Origin: Roseicella sp. DB1501
Lineage (GTDB): Bacteria > Pseudomonadota > Alphaproteobacteria > Acetobacterales > Acetobacteraceae
Reading direction: 5' to 3'
Assembly (NCBI RefSeq): GCF_013112485.1
Contig: NZ_JABFHG010000008.1
Location: 186,001 to 250,000, forward strand
DNA length: 64,000 nucleotides
Under the pieces are notes generated by a model. The model was not told where the DNA came from, searched no databases, and was given only the letters and a program-made list of their open reading frames with translations. Positions 47,116-54,630 of this stretch are shown in pieces. The position numbers and the translations under genes are program-made. The first letter of the stretch is position 1. The number at the start of each line of letters is the position of its first letter.

Positions 47116-48267
47116 ATGCACGTCTCGGGCGTGCTGACGCTCTGGAGCGCGGCCGGAACGGCAGAGGCGGCCGTGGCGGCCTTTGAGACGCGGATCGATC
47201 CCGGCCTCTACGGGCAGCTGCTGGTCTTCTTCGCGCCGAGCATCGATGCCGATGCGCTCGCCAGCGGCCTCGCCGCCGCCTTCCCGGGCCTGCCGGTCGC
47301 TGGCTGCAGCACCGCCGGGGAGATCACCCCGGACGGCGTCGCGCATGACACCGTTGTCGCCATGGCCCTGCCGCGCGAGGGCTTTCGCGTCGTCACCGAC
47401 GTCATCCCCGATGTGCGCGGCCTGACGGTCGAGAGCGGCGCCGCCGTGGCGCGCCGGCTGCGCGCCGCGCTGGAACGCCGCTGCGGCGAGCGCGCCGCGG
47501 CGCCCGGCCACCGCTTCGGCCTCATCTTCATCGACGGCATGTCCTACCGCGAGGAGATGTGCGTCTCCACCGTGGCCATGGCGCTCGACGACATCCCGAT
47601 CGTCGGCGGCTCGGCTGGCGACGGCCTCAGCTTCGGCGTGACCTCCCAGCTGTATGGCGGCCAAGTCTATCACCATGCCGCGGTGATCGTCCTGGTCGAC
47701 ACCGACCATCTGGCGGAGGTGTTCCGCAACGACAATTTCGTGCCGACCGACCGCAAGCTGGTGGTGACGCGCTGCGATCCGGAGCGGCGGATCGTCCATG
47801 AGCTGAATGCCGAGCCGGCCGCCGAGGAATACGCCGCCGCGGTCGGGGTCACGCCGGGCGAGCTGACGCCGATGCTCTTCGCCTCGCACCCCGTCGTCGT
47901 GCGCATCGGCGGCAGCCATTACTGCCGCTCGATCCAGCGGGTGAATCCGGATGGCTCCCTCTCCTTCTTCTGCGCCATCGACGACGGCGTGGTGCTCACC
48001 ATCGCCCGGCCGCGCGACCTCATCAGCTCGGCCGAGGCGGAGCTGGCGCGGCTCGACCAGTCGCTCGGCGGCATCGACCTGGTGATCGGCTTCGACTGCG
48101 TCCTGCGGCGCCTGGATGCGGCGCGCCGCCGGCTGCGGCCGCGGATCGAGGATCTCTACCGCCGGCATGGCGTGGTCGGCTTCTTCACCTATGGCGAGCA
48201 GTTCGGCGGCATGCACCTGAACCAGACCTTCTCGGGTGTCGCCATCGGCCGGCCCCGCCTCGGCTGA
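47116..48267 (+). CDS. FIST domain signal protein, NosP-like
   Basis: A 383-residue soluble protein with FIST_N (about 25-215, containing VAGCSTAGEITPDG and PIVGGSAGDGLSFG) and FIST_C (about 220-365, with the typical EYAAAVGV and FASHPVVVRIGG). In Pseudomonas the FIST protein NosP senses nitric oxide with haem and controls the adjacent kinase NahK. Here the stop overlaps the kinase start by one base (TGATG), the same gene pair. Several conserved His residues are available (for example YHHA, HYCRS), but whether it binds haem cannot be seen. No signal peptide, so cytoplasmic. Confidence 0.85.
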   Translation: MHVSGVLTLWSAAGTAEAAVAAFETRIDPGLYGQLLVFFAPSIDADALASGLAAAFPGLPVAGCSTAGEITPDGVAHDTVVAMALPREGFRVVTDVIPDVRGLTVESGAAVARRLRAALERRCGERAAAPGHRFGLIFIDGMSYREEMCVSTVAMALDDIPIVGGSAGDGLSFGVTSQLYGGQVYHHAAVIVLVDTDHLAEVFRNDNFVPTDRKLVVTRCDPERRIVHELNAEPAAEEYAAAVGVTPGELTPMLFASHPVVVRIGGSHYCRSIQRVNPDGSLSFFCAIDDGVVLTIARPRDLISSAEAELARLDQSLGGIDLVIGFDCVLRRLDAARRRLRPRIEDLYRRHGVVGFFTYGEQFGGMHLNQTFSGVAIGRPRLG

Positions 48268-49643
48268 TGGCCGCGCGCCCCGGCCCGCCGAGGGAGAGCC
48301 GCGAGGCGCTCGAACGCCGGATCGCCAAGCTCGAGCGCATCAATGCCGTGCTGATCGAGCGCGTCGAGCGCTCGATCGACCGCCAGGGCAGCGCCTTCTC
48401 CCTGTTCCAGACCGCGATCGGTCTCGAGGCGCAGGTGCGCAGCCGCACCCAGGAGCTGACCGAGGCCCTGCGCAAGCTGGAACGCAGCAACGCCGCCCTC
48501 GCGGCCGCGAAGGAGGAGGCGGAGCAGGCCAATCGCAGCAAGACCCGCTTCCTCGCCGCCGCCAGCCACGACCTGCTGCAGCCGCTGAACGCCGCCCGGC
48601 TCTTCATGTCGACCCTGGTCGACCTGCAGGCGGAGGCCGAGGCACGCCGCGTCGCCCTGCGCGTCGAGCGTTCGCTGCAGACGATCGAGGACCTGATCCG
48701 CACTCTGCTCGACATCTCGAAGCTGGATGCCGGGCTGGTCAGGCCGAGCCTGCAGGACTTCGCGCTCGATGGCTGCTTCGCCGCGCTCGAGGCGACCTTC
48801 CGCCCGCTCGCCGAGCGCAAGGGCCTGCGGCTGCGGGTACGGCCCGGCACGGTGGCGGTCCGCAGCGATCCGGTGATGCTGCAACGGATCCTGCAGAACC
48901 TGCTCTCCAACGCCATCCGCTACACGCGGCGCGGCGGTGTCCTGCTCGGCACCCGGCGCCACGGCGGGGACTGCGTCATCGTGGTGGCCGATACCGGCAT
49001 TGGCATCCCGGAGCGGGACCGCGAGCTGATCTTCGAGGAGTTCCACCGGGGCGCCATGGCCGGGGGCGAGGAGGTCGCGCTCGGCCTCGGCCTCGCCATC
49101 GTCCGCCGGCAATCGCGCGCGCTCGGTCACCGGCTCGACTTCCGCTCGAAGCCCGGCGCCGGCTCGGTGTTCAGCCTGTCCCTGCCGCGTGCGGCCGCCC
49201 CGGCGTTGCCGGCGGAGCCCGCCCCCTCCCCCGGCGCTGATGACGGTCTCGACGGCATCGCCGGGGCGCTCGTCATCCTGGTCGAGAATGACGATGCGAC
49301 GCTCGCGGCGATGGCCCGGCTGCTCGAGCGCTGGGGCTGCCACGTGCTGGCGGCCCGCAGCCCCGCCGCGCTCCGCCGGCTGGTCGGCCGGCTGGAACGC
49401 CGCCCCGACCTGCTCGTCACCGACTTCCACCTCGATGACCATGTCGACGGCGTCTCGGTCATCGCCCGACTGCGGCGGCGCTTCGGCCATGGCCTGCCCG
49501 CCATCGTCGTCAGCGCCGATCATTCGGAGGAGGTGGCGACGGCGGTGCGCGGCGCCGCCTGCGAGCTGCTGCGCAAGCCGGTGCGGCCCGCCGCCCTGCG
49601 GGCGCTGATGGCGCATCTCCTCGCCCACGCTCCGGCTGCGTGA
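48267..49643 (+). CDS. hybrid sensor histidine kinase, NahK-like
   Basis: A 458-residue soluble kinase. An N-terminal coiled coil (about 10-95) leads to the dimerisation domain with His101 in ASHDLLQPLNA, the ATPase domain with N215 (NLLSNAIRYT) and DTGIGIP (242-248), then a receiver domain (about 333-455) with the acidic pocket ENDD, phospho-acceptor Asp386 (VTDFHLDD) and Lys in LRKPV. It has no membrane segment and no obvious PAS domain, unlike NahK as I recall it. The preceding FIST protein probably supplies the input signal. Its stop faces the response-regulator gene across tandem hairpin repeats. Confidence 0.9.
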   Translation: MAARPGPPRESREALERRIAKLERINAVLIERVERSIDRQGSAFSLFQTAIGLEAQVRSRTQELTEALRKLERSNAALAAAKEEAEQANRSKTRFLAAASHDLLQPLNAARLFMSTLVDLQAEAEARRVALRVERSLQTIEDLIRTLLDISKLDAGLVRPSLQDFALDGCFAALEATFRPLAERKGLRLRVRPGTVAVRSDPVMLQRILQNLLSNAIRYTRRGGVLLGTRRHGGDCVIVVADTGIGIPERDRELIFEEFHRGAMAGGEEVALGLGLAIVRRQSRALGHRLDFRSKPGAGSVFSLSLPRAAAPALPAEPAPSPGADDGLDGIAGALVILVENDDATLAAMARLLERWGCHVLAARSPAALRRLVGRLERRPDLLVTDFHLDDHVDGVSVIARLRRRFGHGLPAIVVSADHSEEVATAVRGAACELLRKPVRPAALRALMAHLLAHAPAA

Positions 49644-49679
49644 TGCCGGCGTCGCTTTCGGCAGGTTGGCCGTCCGGCG

Positions 49680-49840
49680 TCACGCCTCCGGGCGCTCGCG
49701 CCCTCCCGCGATCCGCCATCCGCCCCCGACGCGGAGCGGATTCACGCGTCCGGGCGCTCGCGCCCTCCCGCGATCCGCCATCCGCCCCTGACGCGGAGCG
49801 GATTCACGCGTCCGGGCGCTCGCGCCCTCCCGCGATCCGC
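49680..49840. repeat. tandem palindromic repeat, 62-bp period, 2.6 units
   Basis: Units start at 49680, 49742 and 49804; the third is partial (about 37 bases) and is the 3' end of the response-regulator gene, its first three bases being the stop codon. The two full units differ from each other at only two visible positions. Each unit contains GGGCGC-TC-GCGCCC, a strong short hairpin. The whole block fills the space between the convergent kinase and regulator genes and probably ends transcription from both sides. Confidence 0.88.
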
Positions 49841-50478
49841 TCCAGCGCCGAAAGGTCGAGCTTGGCCGTCTCGATCACCGCCTGGGTGCGGCTGACCACC
49901 TTCAGCTTGCGCAGCACCTCGGAAACATGCGCCTTCACCGTCGTCTCGCCGATCCCGAGCTCATGCGCGATCTGCTTGTTCAGCAGCCCCTGGCGGATCA
50001 TCTGCAGCACGCGAAGCTGCTGCGGCGTCAGCTCGGCGAGCCGCGCGGCGATCCCCTCGCCCCGCGCCTCGCCGGCGGGAGCCGCCGGGGTGCCGGCGGG
50101 CATGTAGACCTCGCCGTTCAGCACCGCCCGCAGCGCCTCGGCGAGGACCGGTCGCTCGATGCTCTTCGGCACGAAGCCCGCGGCGCCCAGGCGGATCGCC
50201 TCGCGCATCACCCGCGGATCCTCATGGCCCGAGACGATCACCACCGGCACCCGCGGGAAGCGGGAGCGCAGCGCGATCATCCCCTCGAAGCCGGCGACGC
50301 CCGGCATGCCGAGATCGAGCAGCACGAGGTCGAGATTGCGCTGCCGCTCCAGCACCCGGCAGGCCGCATCGACCCCGTCCGCCTCCTCCACCTCGGCGCC
50401 GTCGAGCACCGCGGTCACCGCGCCGCGCAGCGCCTCCCGGAACAGCGGATGGTCGTCGACGATCAGAATCTGGACCAC
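49804..50478 (-). CDS. LuxR-type response regulator (NarL/FixJ family)
   Basis: A 224-residue two-component regulator. The receiver domain (1-125) has acidic residues Asp8/Asp9, the phospho-acceptor Asp55 (LVLLDLGMPG) and Lys in VPKS; the LuxR helix-turn-helix (about 148-205) contains LTPQQLRVLQMIRQGLLNKQ and GETTVKAHVSEVLRKL. It is the likely partner of the convergent hybrid kinase; in Pseudomonas the equivalent neighbourhood contains ErbR/AgmR, which controls PQQ-alcohol oxidation. GTG start at 50478 selected because the domain starts there (VQILIVDDHPL). The C-terminus lies in a tandem repeat. Confidence 0.9.
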   Translation of the reverse strand: MVQILIVDDHPLFREALRGAVTAVLDGAEVEEADGVDAACRVLERQRNLDLVLLDLGMPGVAGFEGMIALRSRFPRVPVVIVSGHEDPRVMREAIRLGAAGFVPKSIERPVLAEALRAVLNGEVYMPAGTPAAPAGEARGEGIAARLAELTPQQLRVLQMIRQGLLNKQIAHELGIGETTVKAHVSEVLRKLKVVSRTQAVIETAKLDLSALERIAGGRERPDA

Positions 50479-50760
50479 GGCGGCGACACCTATCTGCGGC
50501 GGAGCGGCGGGGGCGGCATGGGCCCGGTCGGTGCCGCGCCTCATCCGCGATAATGGGCCCGGCCCGGCGCTTTGCCACCGGTCGCCAGGCGGGATGGCGG
50601 ATGGACCGGCATGGCGGCCCGGCTGTCGTGCATCCTGGATGCCTTGGCTCCTCGGGATCGGGCGGCGATGCGGACCGGGGCGCCCGTCAGCGGCCCTGCC
50701 GGTCACGCTAGCGCTCTTCCACCGCGCGCCCCATTGCCCTTTGGTGCCAGCCGCTGCCGC
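50479..50760. other. intergenic region upstream of the response regulator
   Basis: A 282-base spacer between the response regulator and the ABC ATPase genes, both minus strand. It should hold the regulator's promoter and the ABC operon's terminator. I see no clear -35/-10 pair, strong hairpin or protein-like frame. Confidence 0.3.
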
Positions 50761-51438
50761 TCAGCCGGCGAGCGCCGCGCGCAGCCCGGCCAGGTCGCCG
50801 CGCGGCACCGTCACCAGCCGCTGCAGCCGGGCCGGCCGCGGCGTCAGCACGGCGATGCGGTCGGCGAGCGCCGCCGCATCCTCGAGCGCATGCGTGACCA
50901 GCACCGCCGTGATACGCCGTTCCGCCAGCACGGCGCCGACCAGCGCCCGCAGCTGCACCGCCGTCGTCTCGTCGAGCGAGACGAAGGGCTCGTCGAGCAC
51001 CAGCAGCTCGGGCTCCACCGCCAGCGCGCGGGCGAGCGCCGCCCGCCGCGCCATGCCGAGGGAGAGCTCGCGCGGGTAGCGCGCGGCCCAGCCGGCCAGG
51101 CCGACCCGGGACAGCAGCGCCTCCACCGGCGGCTCCGGCAGTCCGGCGGCACGGGCGACGATGCGGAGATTCTCGCCGAGGCTGCGCCAGGGCAGCAGGC
51201 GCGGCTCCTGGAACACCACGCCGAGTCGCGGCGGGCGATGCCGCACCTCGCCCTCGAAATCCGGGTCGAGCCCCATCAGGATGCGCAGCGCCGTCGTCTT
51301 GCCGCAGCCGGAGGGGCCGAACAGCGCGGTGACGGAGCCGACGGGAAAGTCGAGCGCGAGGTCGCGCACCGCCTCCACCGGCACGGCGCCGGCCCGGCGG
51401 TACAGCTTGCGCCGGATGCTCAGCTCAAGCGGCGGCAC
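50761..51438 (-). CDS. ABC transporter ATPase, NitT/TauT (SsuB) type
   Basis: A 225-residue ATPase. The P-loop GPSGCGKT is at 41-48, Q-loop VVFQEPRLLPW, and Walker B ELLVLDEPFVSLD. The signature is ELSLGMARR instead of LSGGQ, a variant seen in some importer ATPases. The start is GTG and overlaps the end of the permease gene by 14 bases, so the operon order is binding protein, permease, ATPase. Substrate is not evident; sulfonate, nitrate or thiamine-precursor type uptake is possible. Confidence 0.88.
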   Translation of the reverse strand: MPPLELSIRRKLYRRAGAVPVEAVRDLALDFPVGSVTALFGPSGCGKTTALRILMGLDPDFEGEVRHRPPRLGVVFQEPRLLPWRSLGENLRIVARAAGLPEPPVEALLSRVGLAGWAARYPRELSLGMARRAALARALAVEPELLVLDEPFVSLDETTAVQLRALVGAVLAERRITAVLVTHALEDAAALADRIAVLTPRPARLQRLVTVPRGDLAGLRAALAG

Positions 51439-52183
51439 CGCGCCATGCCCGCGCCCGCCGCTCCACGGGTTGCATCACGAAGCCCTCGATCGCCAGCATC
51501 ACCGCGGCGAAGGCCAGGGAATAGGCCAGCAGCCCCGGCACGTCGAAGAGCTGGAAGCGCATGTTCATCTCGAAGCCGACGCCGCTCGGTCGGCCGAGCA
51601 GCTCCACCACCAGCACGATCTTCCAGAGGATGGCGAGGCCTGAGCGCGCCGCCGCCGCCAGGAAGGGGCCGAGCTGCGGCAGCACCACCTCCCGCAGCCG
51701 CATCCAGGGGGTGAGGCGATAGGCGGTCGCCACCTCGTCGAGCGCGGGGTCGAGGGCGCGTGCCCCCTCCCGCACCACCACCACCACATTCGGCAGCTTG
51801 GCCAGCGCCACCGCGCCGATCGCCGCCGCCTCGGTCTGGCCGAACCAGATATAGGCGAGGAGGATGATGACCAGCGCCGGGATGTTCAGCAGCAGCAGCA
51901 CCCAGGGATCGAGCGCGGCATCGGCGATGCCGTTCCGCCCCATGGCGTAGCCGAGCGCGCTGCCGAGTCCCATGGCGAGGACGAAGGCGGCGGCGACGCG
52001 GGCGAGGGTCGCCAGCAGCGCCGGCAGCAGCGCCCCGGCGGCGAGCTCCGAGCGCAGCGCGGCCAGCACCGCAGGCGGCCCCGGCAGCGCCCGGTCATCC
52101 GCCATCGCCGCCGCCGCCCACCACAGCGCCACCAGCAGCAGCGCCGAGACGAGGCGCAGCGCCGGCAGGCTCAGCCGCCGCAT
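51425..52183 (-). CDS. ABC transporter permease, NitT/TauT (SsuC) type
   Basis: A 252-residue inner-membrane permease with about six hydrophobic segments; the BPD_transp_1 coupling region is VATAYRLTPWMRLREVVLPQLGP, a slightly divergent EAA loop. The ATG at 52183 was chosen because the first membrane helix (LRLVSALLLVALWWAAAAM) begins right after it and the longer frame is antisense-like. It follows the binding-protein gene by ten bases. Confidence 0.88.
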   Translation of the reverse strand: MRRLSLPALRLVSALLLVALWWAAAAMADDRALPGPPAVLAALRSELAAGALLPALLATLARVAAAFVLAMGLGSALGYAMGRNGIADAALDPWVLLLLNIPALVIILLAYIWFGQTEAAAIGAVALAKLPNVVVVVREGARALDPALDEVATAYRLTPWMRLREVVLPQLGPFLAAAARSGLAILWKIVLVVELLGRPSGVGFEMNMRFQLFDVPGLLAYSLAFAAVMLAIEGFVMQPVERRARAWRGAAA

Positions 52184-52193
52184 CGTGGCCGTC

Positions 52194-53159
52194 TCACGCC
52201 GCCGGCTGCCAGAAGGTGCCGGGCGCGAGGGCGGCGGCGTGGCCCACCAGCCGCGGCCCGCCGAGCTCGGCCAGCACGGCGTAGAGCCGCGCGGCATCCG
52301 CTTCCTCCGCCGCGACGGCGCGGCGCGGGATGCCGGCGCGGAAGCGGTCGCGCAGCCGCAGGGCCATCGCCTCGGAGGAGGCGCGCAGCAGCGGCTGCAG
52401 AGCCTGCCATTCCGCGTCGCTCTCGGCGAGGATCCGCTTCGCCGCGGCGCTGGCGCGCAGGAAGCCGTCGATGGCCGGGCGGTTCGCCCCGGCCCAGGGC
52501 TCGCCGAAGACATGGCCGATCATGGCGACCGGGGCGGTCGCGCCGAGGGATCGCTCCACCGCCTCGATCGGCAGCAGCTCGCGGTGGCCCTCCGCCTCCA
52601 GCGCCGCGGCGAAATTCCAGAAGAGCAGCGCCGCATCCAGCTCGCCGCGCCGCATCCGCTCGACCAGCAGCGGCGGGGCGCCGTAGACCGGCTCGGCCTC
52701 GGCGGCGAGATCGATGCCCTGCCGGCGCCCCTCGGCCAGCAGCAGCAGCCAGGCCTTGTCGAGCGGCCCGCCCGAGACGCCGATCCGGCGGCCGCGCAGG
52801 TCGCCCAGCGCCGTCGCCGTGGAGCGCGGCGGTACCAGCAGCGCCGCGATCGCCGTGGAGAAGGCTGCGAAGACGAGCGGCTGGCCCTCCGTCCGCTGGC
52901 GCGAGACGAAGAGCCAGTCCGCGACGATCAGGTCCACGGTGCCGGCCTGCAGCGCCACCCGCGTCGCCTCGTTGCCGGCGAATTCGAAGGTCTCGATGCG
53001 GATCCCCTCGGCCCTGTCGAGGCCGTGCCGCGCGATGACCGCTAGCTCCCAGGCGACGGTGCCGAATTTCAGGATGCCGATGCGGATCCGCGGCGGCTCG
53101 GCCGCCCGCGCGACGAAGGGCAGGCCGGCGAGCAGCCACGCGCAGTCCCGTCTTCGCAT
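52194..53159 (-). CDS. ABC transporter substrate-binding protein, NMT1/SsuA-like
   Basis: A 321-residue periplasmic binding protein. Signal MRRRDCAWLLAGLPFVARAAEPP-type start with cleavage near ARAA, then RIGILKFGTVAWELAVIARHGLD, VALQAGTVDLIVADWLF and GDLRGRRIGVSGGPLDKAW, typical of NitT/TauT/NMT1-like receptors. The ATG at 53159 is best placed for the GGGGAGGG site. It is the first gene of a three-gene importer, divergent from a tonB-like gene. Such importers have been found beside PQQ-dehydrogenase genes in other bacteria, which fits the surroundings here. Confidence 0.88.
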   Translation of the reverse strand: MRRRDCAWLLAGLPFVARAAEPPRIRIGILKFGTVAWELAVIARHGLDRAEGIRIETFEFAGNEATRVALQAGTVDLIVADWLFVSRQRTEGQPLVFAAFSTAIAALLVPPRSTATALGDLRGRRIGVSGGPLDKAWLLLLAEGRRQGIDLAAEAEPVYGAPPLLVERMRRGELDAALLFWNFAAALEAEGHRELLPIEAVERSLGATAPVAMIGHVFGEPWAGANRPAIDGFLRASAAAKRILAESDAEWQALQPLLRASSEAMALRLRDRFRAGIPRRAVAAEEADAARLYAVLAELGGPRLVGHAAALAPGTFWQPAA

Positions 53160-53468
53160 CTCCATCCCTCCCCGGTTCCGCGCAAGAACGTCCCGGCTCC
53201 AGGGATGGCTTATCCCACTTCCGCCGGCGCATCCATGCCCGGACCCGACGCCGCGCCGGCCGCGCGCAGGGGCGCGGAGCGGGGCGGCGCCCTGTGGGCT
53301 CACTGCATCGCGCCAGGGCAGAATCGATGCCGGCGCGGCACCGGACCGGAGAGGGACCGCCTCCTTCCCATTGCGCCGCTGCGGCTTTGCCAGACCTTCC
53401 CGTCGGGCGCAGCATGCGGCACCGGGTACGCCCGCAGCCAAGACCGCGGCAGGGAGGATGGAGACGGC
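53160..53468. other. divergent intergenic region, importer / tonB
   Basis: About 305 bases between two divergent genes, so it should contain promoters in both directions. The stretch is GC-rich; the only A/T-richer part is near 53205-53220 (GGCTTATCCCACTT). I do not see a confident promoter, a palindromic operator or a protein-like frame. Confidence 0.3.
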
Positions 53469-54512
53469 ATGGCAGGACGGCCCGACAGGCCGCAGGGCTG
53501 GCGACTGACCTGGTCGCGCTTCGGCTGGGCCGCCGTCGCCTCGCTCGCCCTGCATGCCGCGGCCGGGGCCGGCATCGCCCTTGGCCTCGCCTGGCGCGCA
53601 GCCCCGCCGGCGGCGCTGCCGGAAGCCGCCGTCTCGCTCGTCTGGCAGGATGCACCGGAGGCCAGCCAGCCCGCGCCGGCCAGTCCCACGCTGCTCCCGG
53701 CCTCTCCCGCCCCGGCGGAGCCGACGCCGCTCGCGCCGCAGCCAGCCGAGGGGCTGGAACCGGAGGATGCGCTGGCCACCATGGCCGATGCGATGATGCC
53801 CCCGCCTCCCCTGTCCTTGGGCCCCCTGTCCTCGGCCTCCCCGGCCTCGGCCTCCCTGGCCTCGGCCCCCATGCCCTCGCCCAGCCTTGTGCCGCCCGCA
53901 GAATCGCCGCCGGCCGAGGCGCCGAGCCAGGTCGCCGCCCTGCCGATCCCGCCGCTGCCGGCACCGCCGCCCATGGCGGCCGAGGCCGGGCCGGAGACGG
54001 AGGAGATGCTGCCCCTGCCGCCGCCCGAACCGCCCGCGGCGCCGCAGCGCAGCCCGCCGGCCCGCAGCACCGAGCCCCGCCGCAGCGAGCCCCACCGCAG
54101 CGAGCCCCACCGCAGCGAGCCACGTCCCGCCGAGCCACGTCCCACCGAGGCGCGCCCGCCTCGCCAGCCGCAGCCGGCGGCCCTTGCCACCCCGGCGCCG
54201 GCCGCGCCGGCCTCGCCCGCCGCCATCCCGGTGCTGACCGGCGCGCCGCGCTTCCGGCGCCCGCCGGCCCCGCCGCGTTATCCCGAACAGGCGCGCGATG
54301 CCGGGATCGAGGGCACCGCCCTGCTCCGCCTGCGCGTCGCAGCGGACGGCACGACACGGGACATCCGGCTGCTGCGCAGCACCGGCAACCGCGAGCTCGA
54401 CGCCGCCGCCGAAGCCGCGGCGCGCCGCTGGGAGATCGCCCCGGCGCTGGAGAATGGCCGGCCGATCGAGGCCTGGGTGGATATCCCGGTCCGCTTCCGG
54501 ATCGACGATTGA
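53469..54512 (+). CDS. TonB-like energy transducer (orphan)
   Basis: A 347-residue protein with a short cytoplasmic start, one membrane helix (about 15-40, WAAVASLALHAAAGAGIALGLAW), a very long Pro/Ala/Glu-rich periplasmic spacer (about 45-260) and a C-terminal TonB domain (about 265-347: PPRYPEQARDAGIEGTALLRL, DAAAEAAARRWEIAPA). It would carry proton-motive energy to an outer-membrane receptor. There is no exbB/exbD beside it; those in the window are at 61.3-62.5 kb with another tonB. A 15-base tandem repeat encodes five EPxRS-like units from residue 202. Confidence 0.85.
   Translation: MAGRPDRPQGWRLTWSRFGWAAVASLALHAAAGAGIALGLAWRAAPPAALPEAAVSLVWQDAPEASQPAPASPTLLPASPAPAEPTPLAPQPAEGLEPEDALATMADAMMPPPPLSLGPLSSASPASASLASAPMPSPSLVPPAESPPAEAPSQVAALPIPPLPAPPPMAAEAGPETEEMLPLPPPEPPAAPQRSPPARSTEPRRSEPHRSEPHRSEPRPAEPRPTEARPPRQPQPAALATPAPAAPASPAAIPVLTGAPRFRRPPAPPRYPEQARDAGIEGTALLRLRVAADGTTRDIRLLRSTGNRELDAAAEAAARRWEIAPALENGRPIEAWVDIPVRFRIDD
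54072..54146 (+). repeat. 15-bp tandem repeat inside the tonB-like gene
   Basis: Five in-frame units coding for EPRRS, EPHRS, EPHRS, EPRPA and EPRPT. The second and third units are identical in DNA. This part belongs to the extended periplasmic spacer, where length is likely to vary between strains. Confidence 0.8.
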
Positions 54513-54630
54513 AGCCGGCATGGCGGCCGGTTCATGCCGGGCACTGCCGCCGCGCGGTGGGCTTGCCGCAACAGGGGTGCCGCGGGATGGTGCGGCAACG
54601 GGAAGCGGCCAGGGAGGACGCGCCAGACCG

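Noticed and set aside
47116-48267. Antisense or overlapping alternative frame 46489-48267 as a longer FIST protein
   Set aside because: The part before 47116 overlaps the permease gene in another frame and is Arg/Gly-rich. The FIST domain starts at the ATG at 47116, which is well placed.
49680-49840. CRISPR array or attachment site at the tandem repeat
   Set aside because: Units are contiguous with no spacers and include the end of a coding gene. No integrase or element boundary is nearby.
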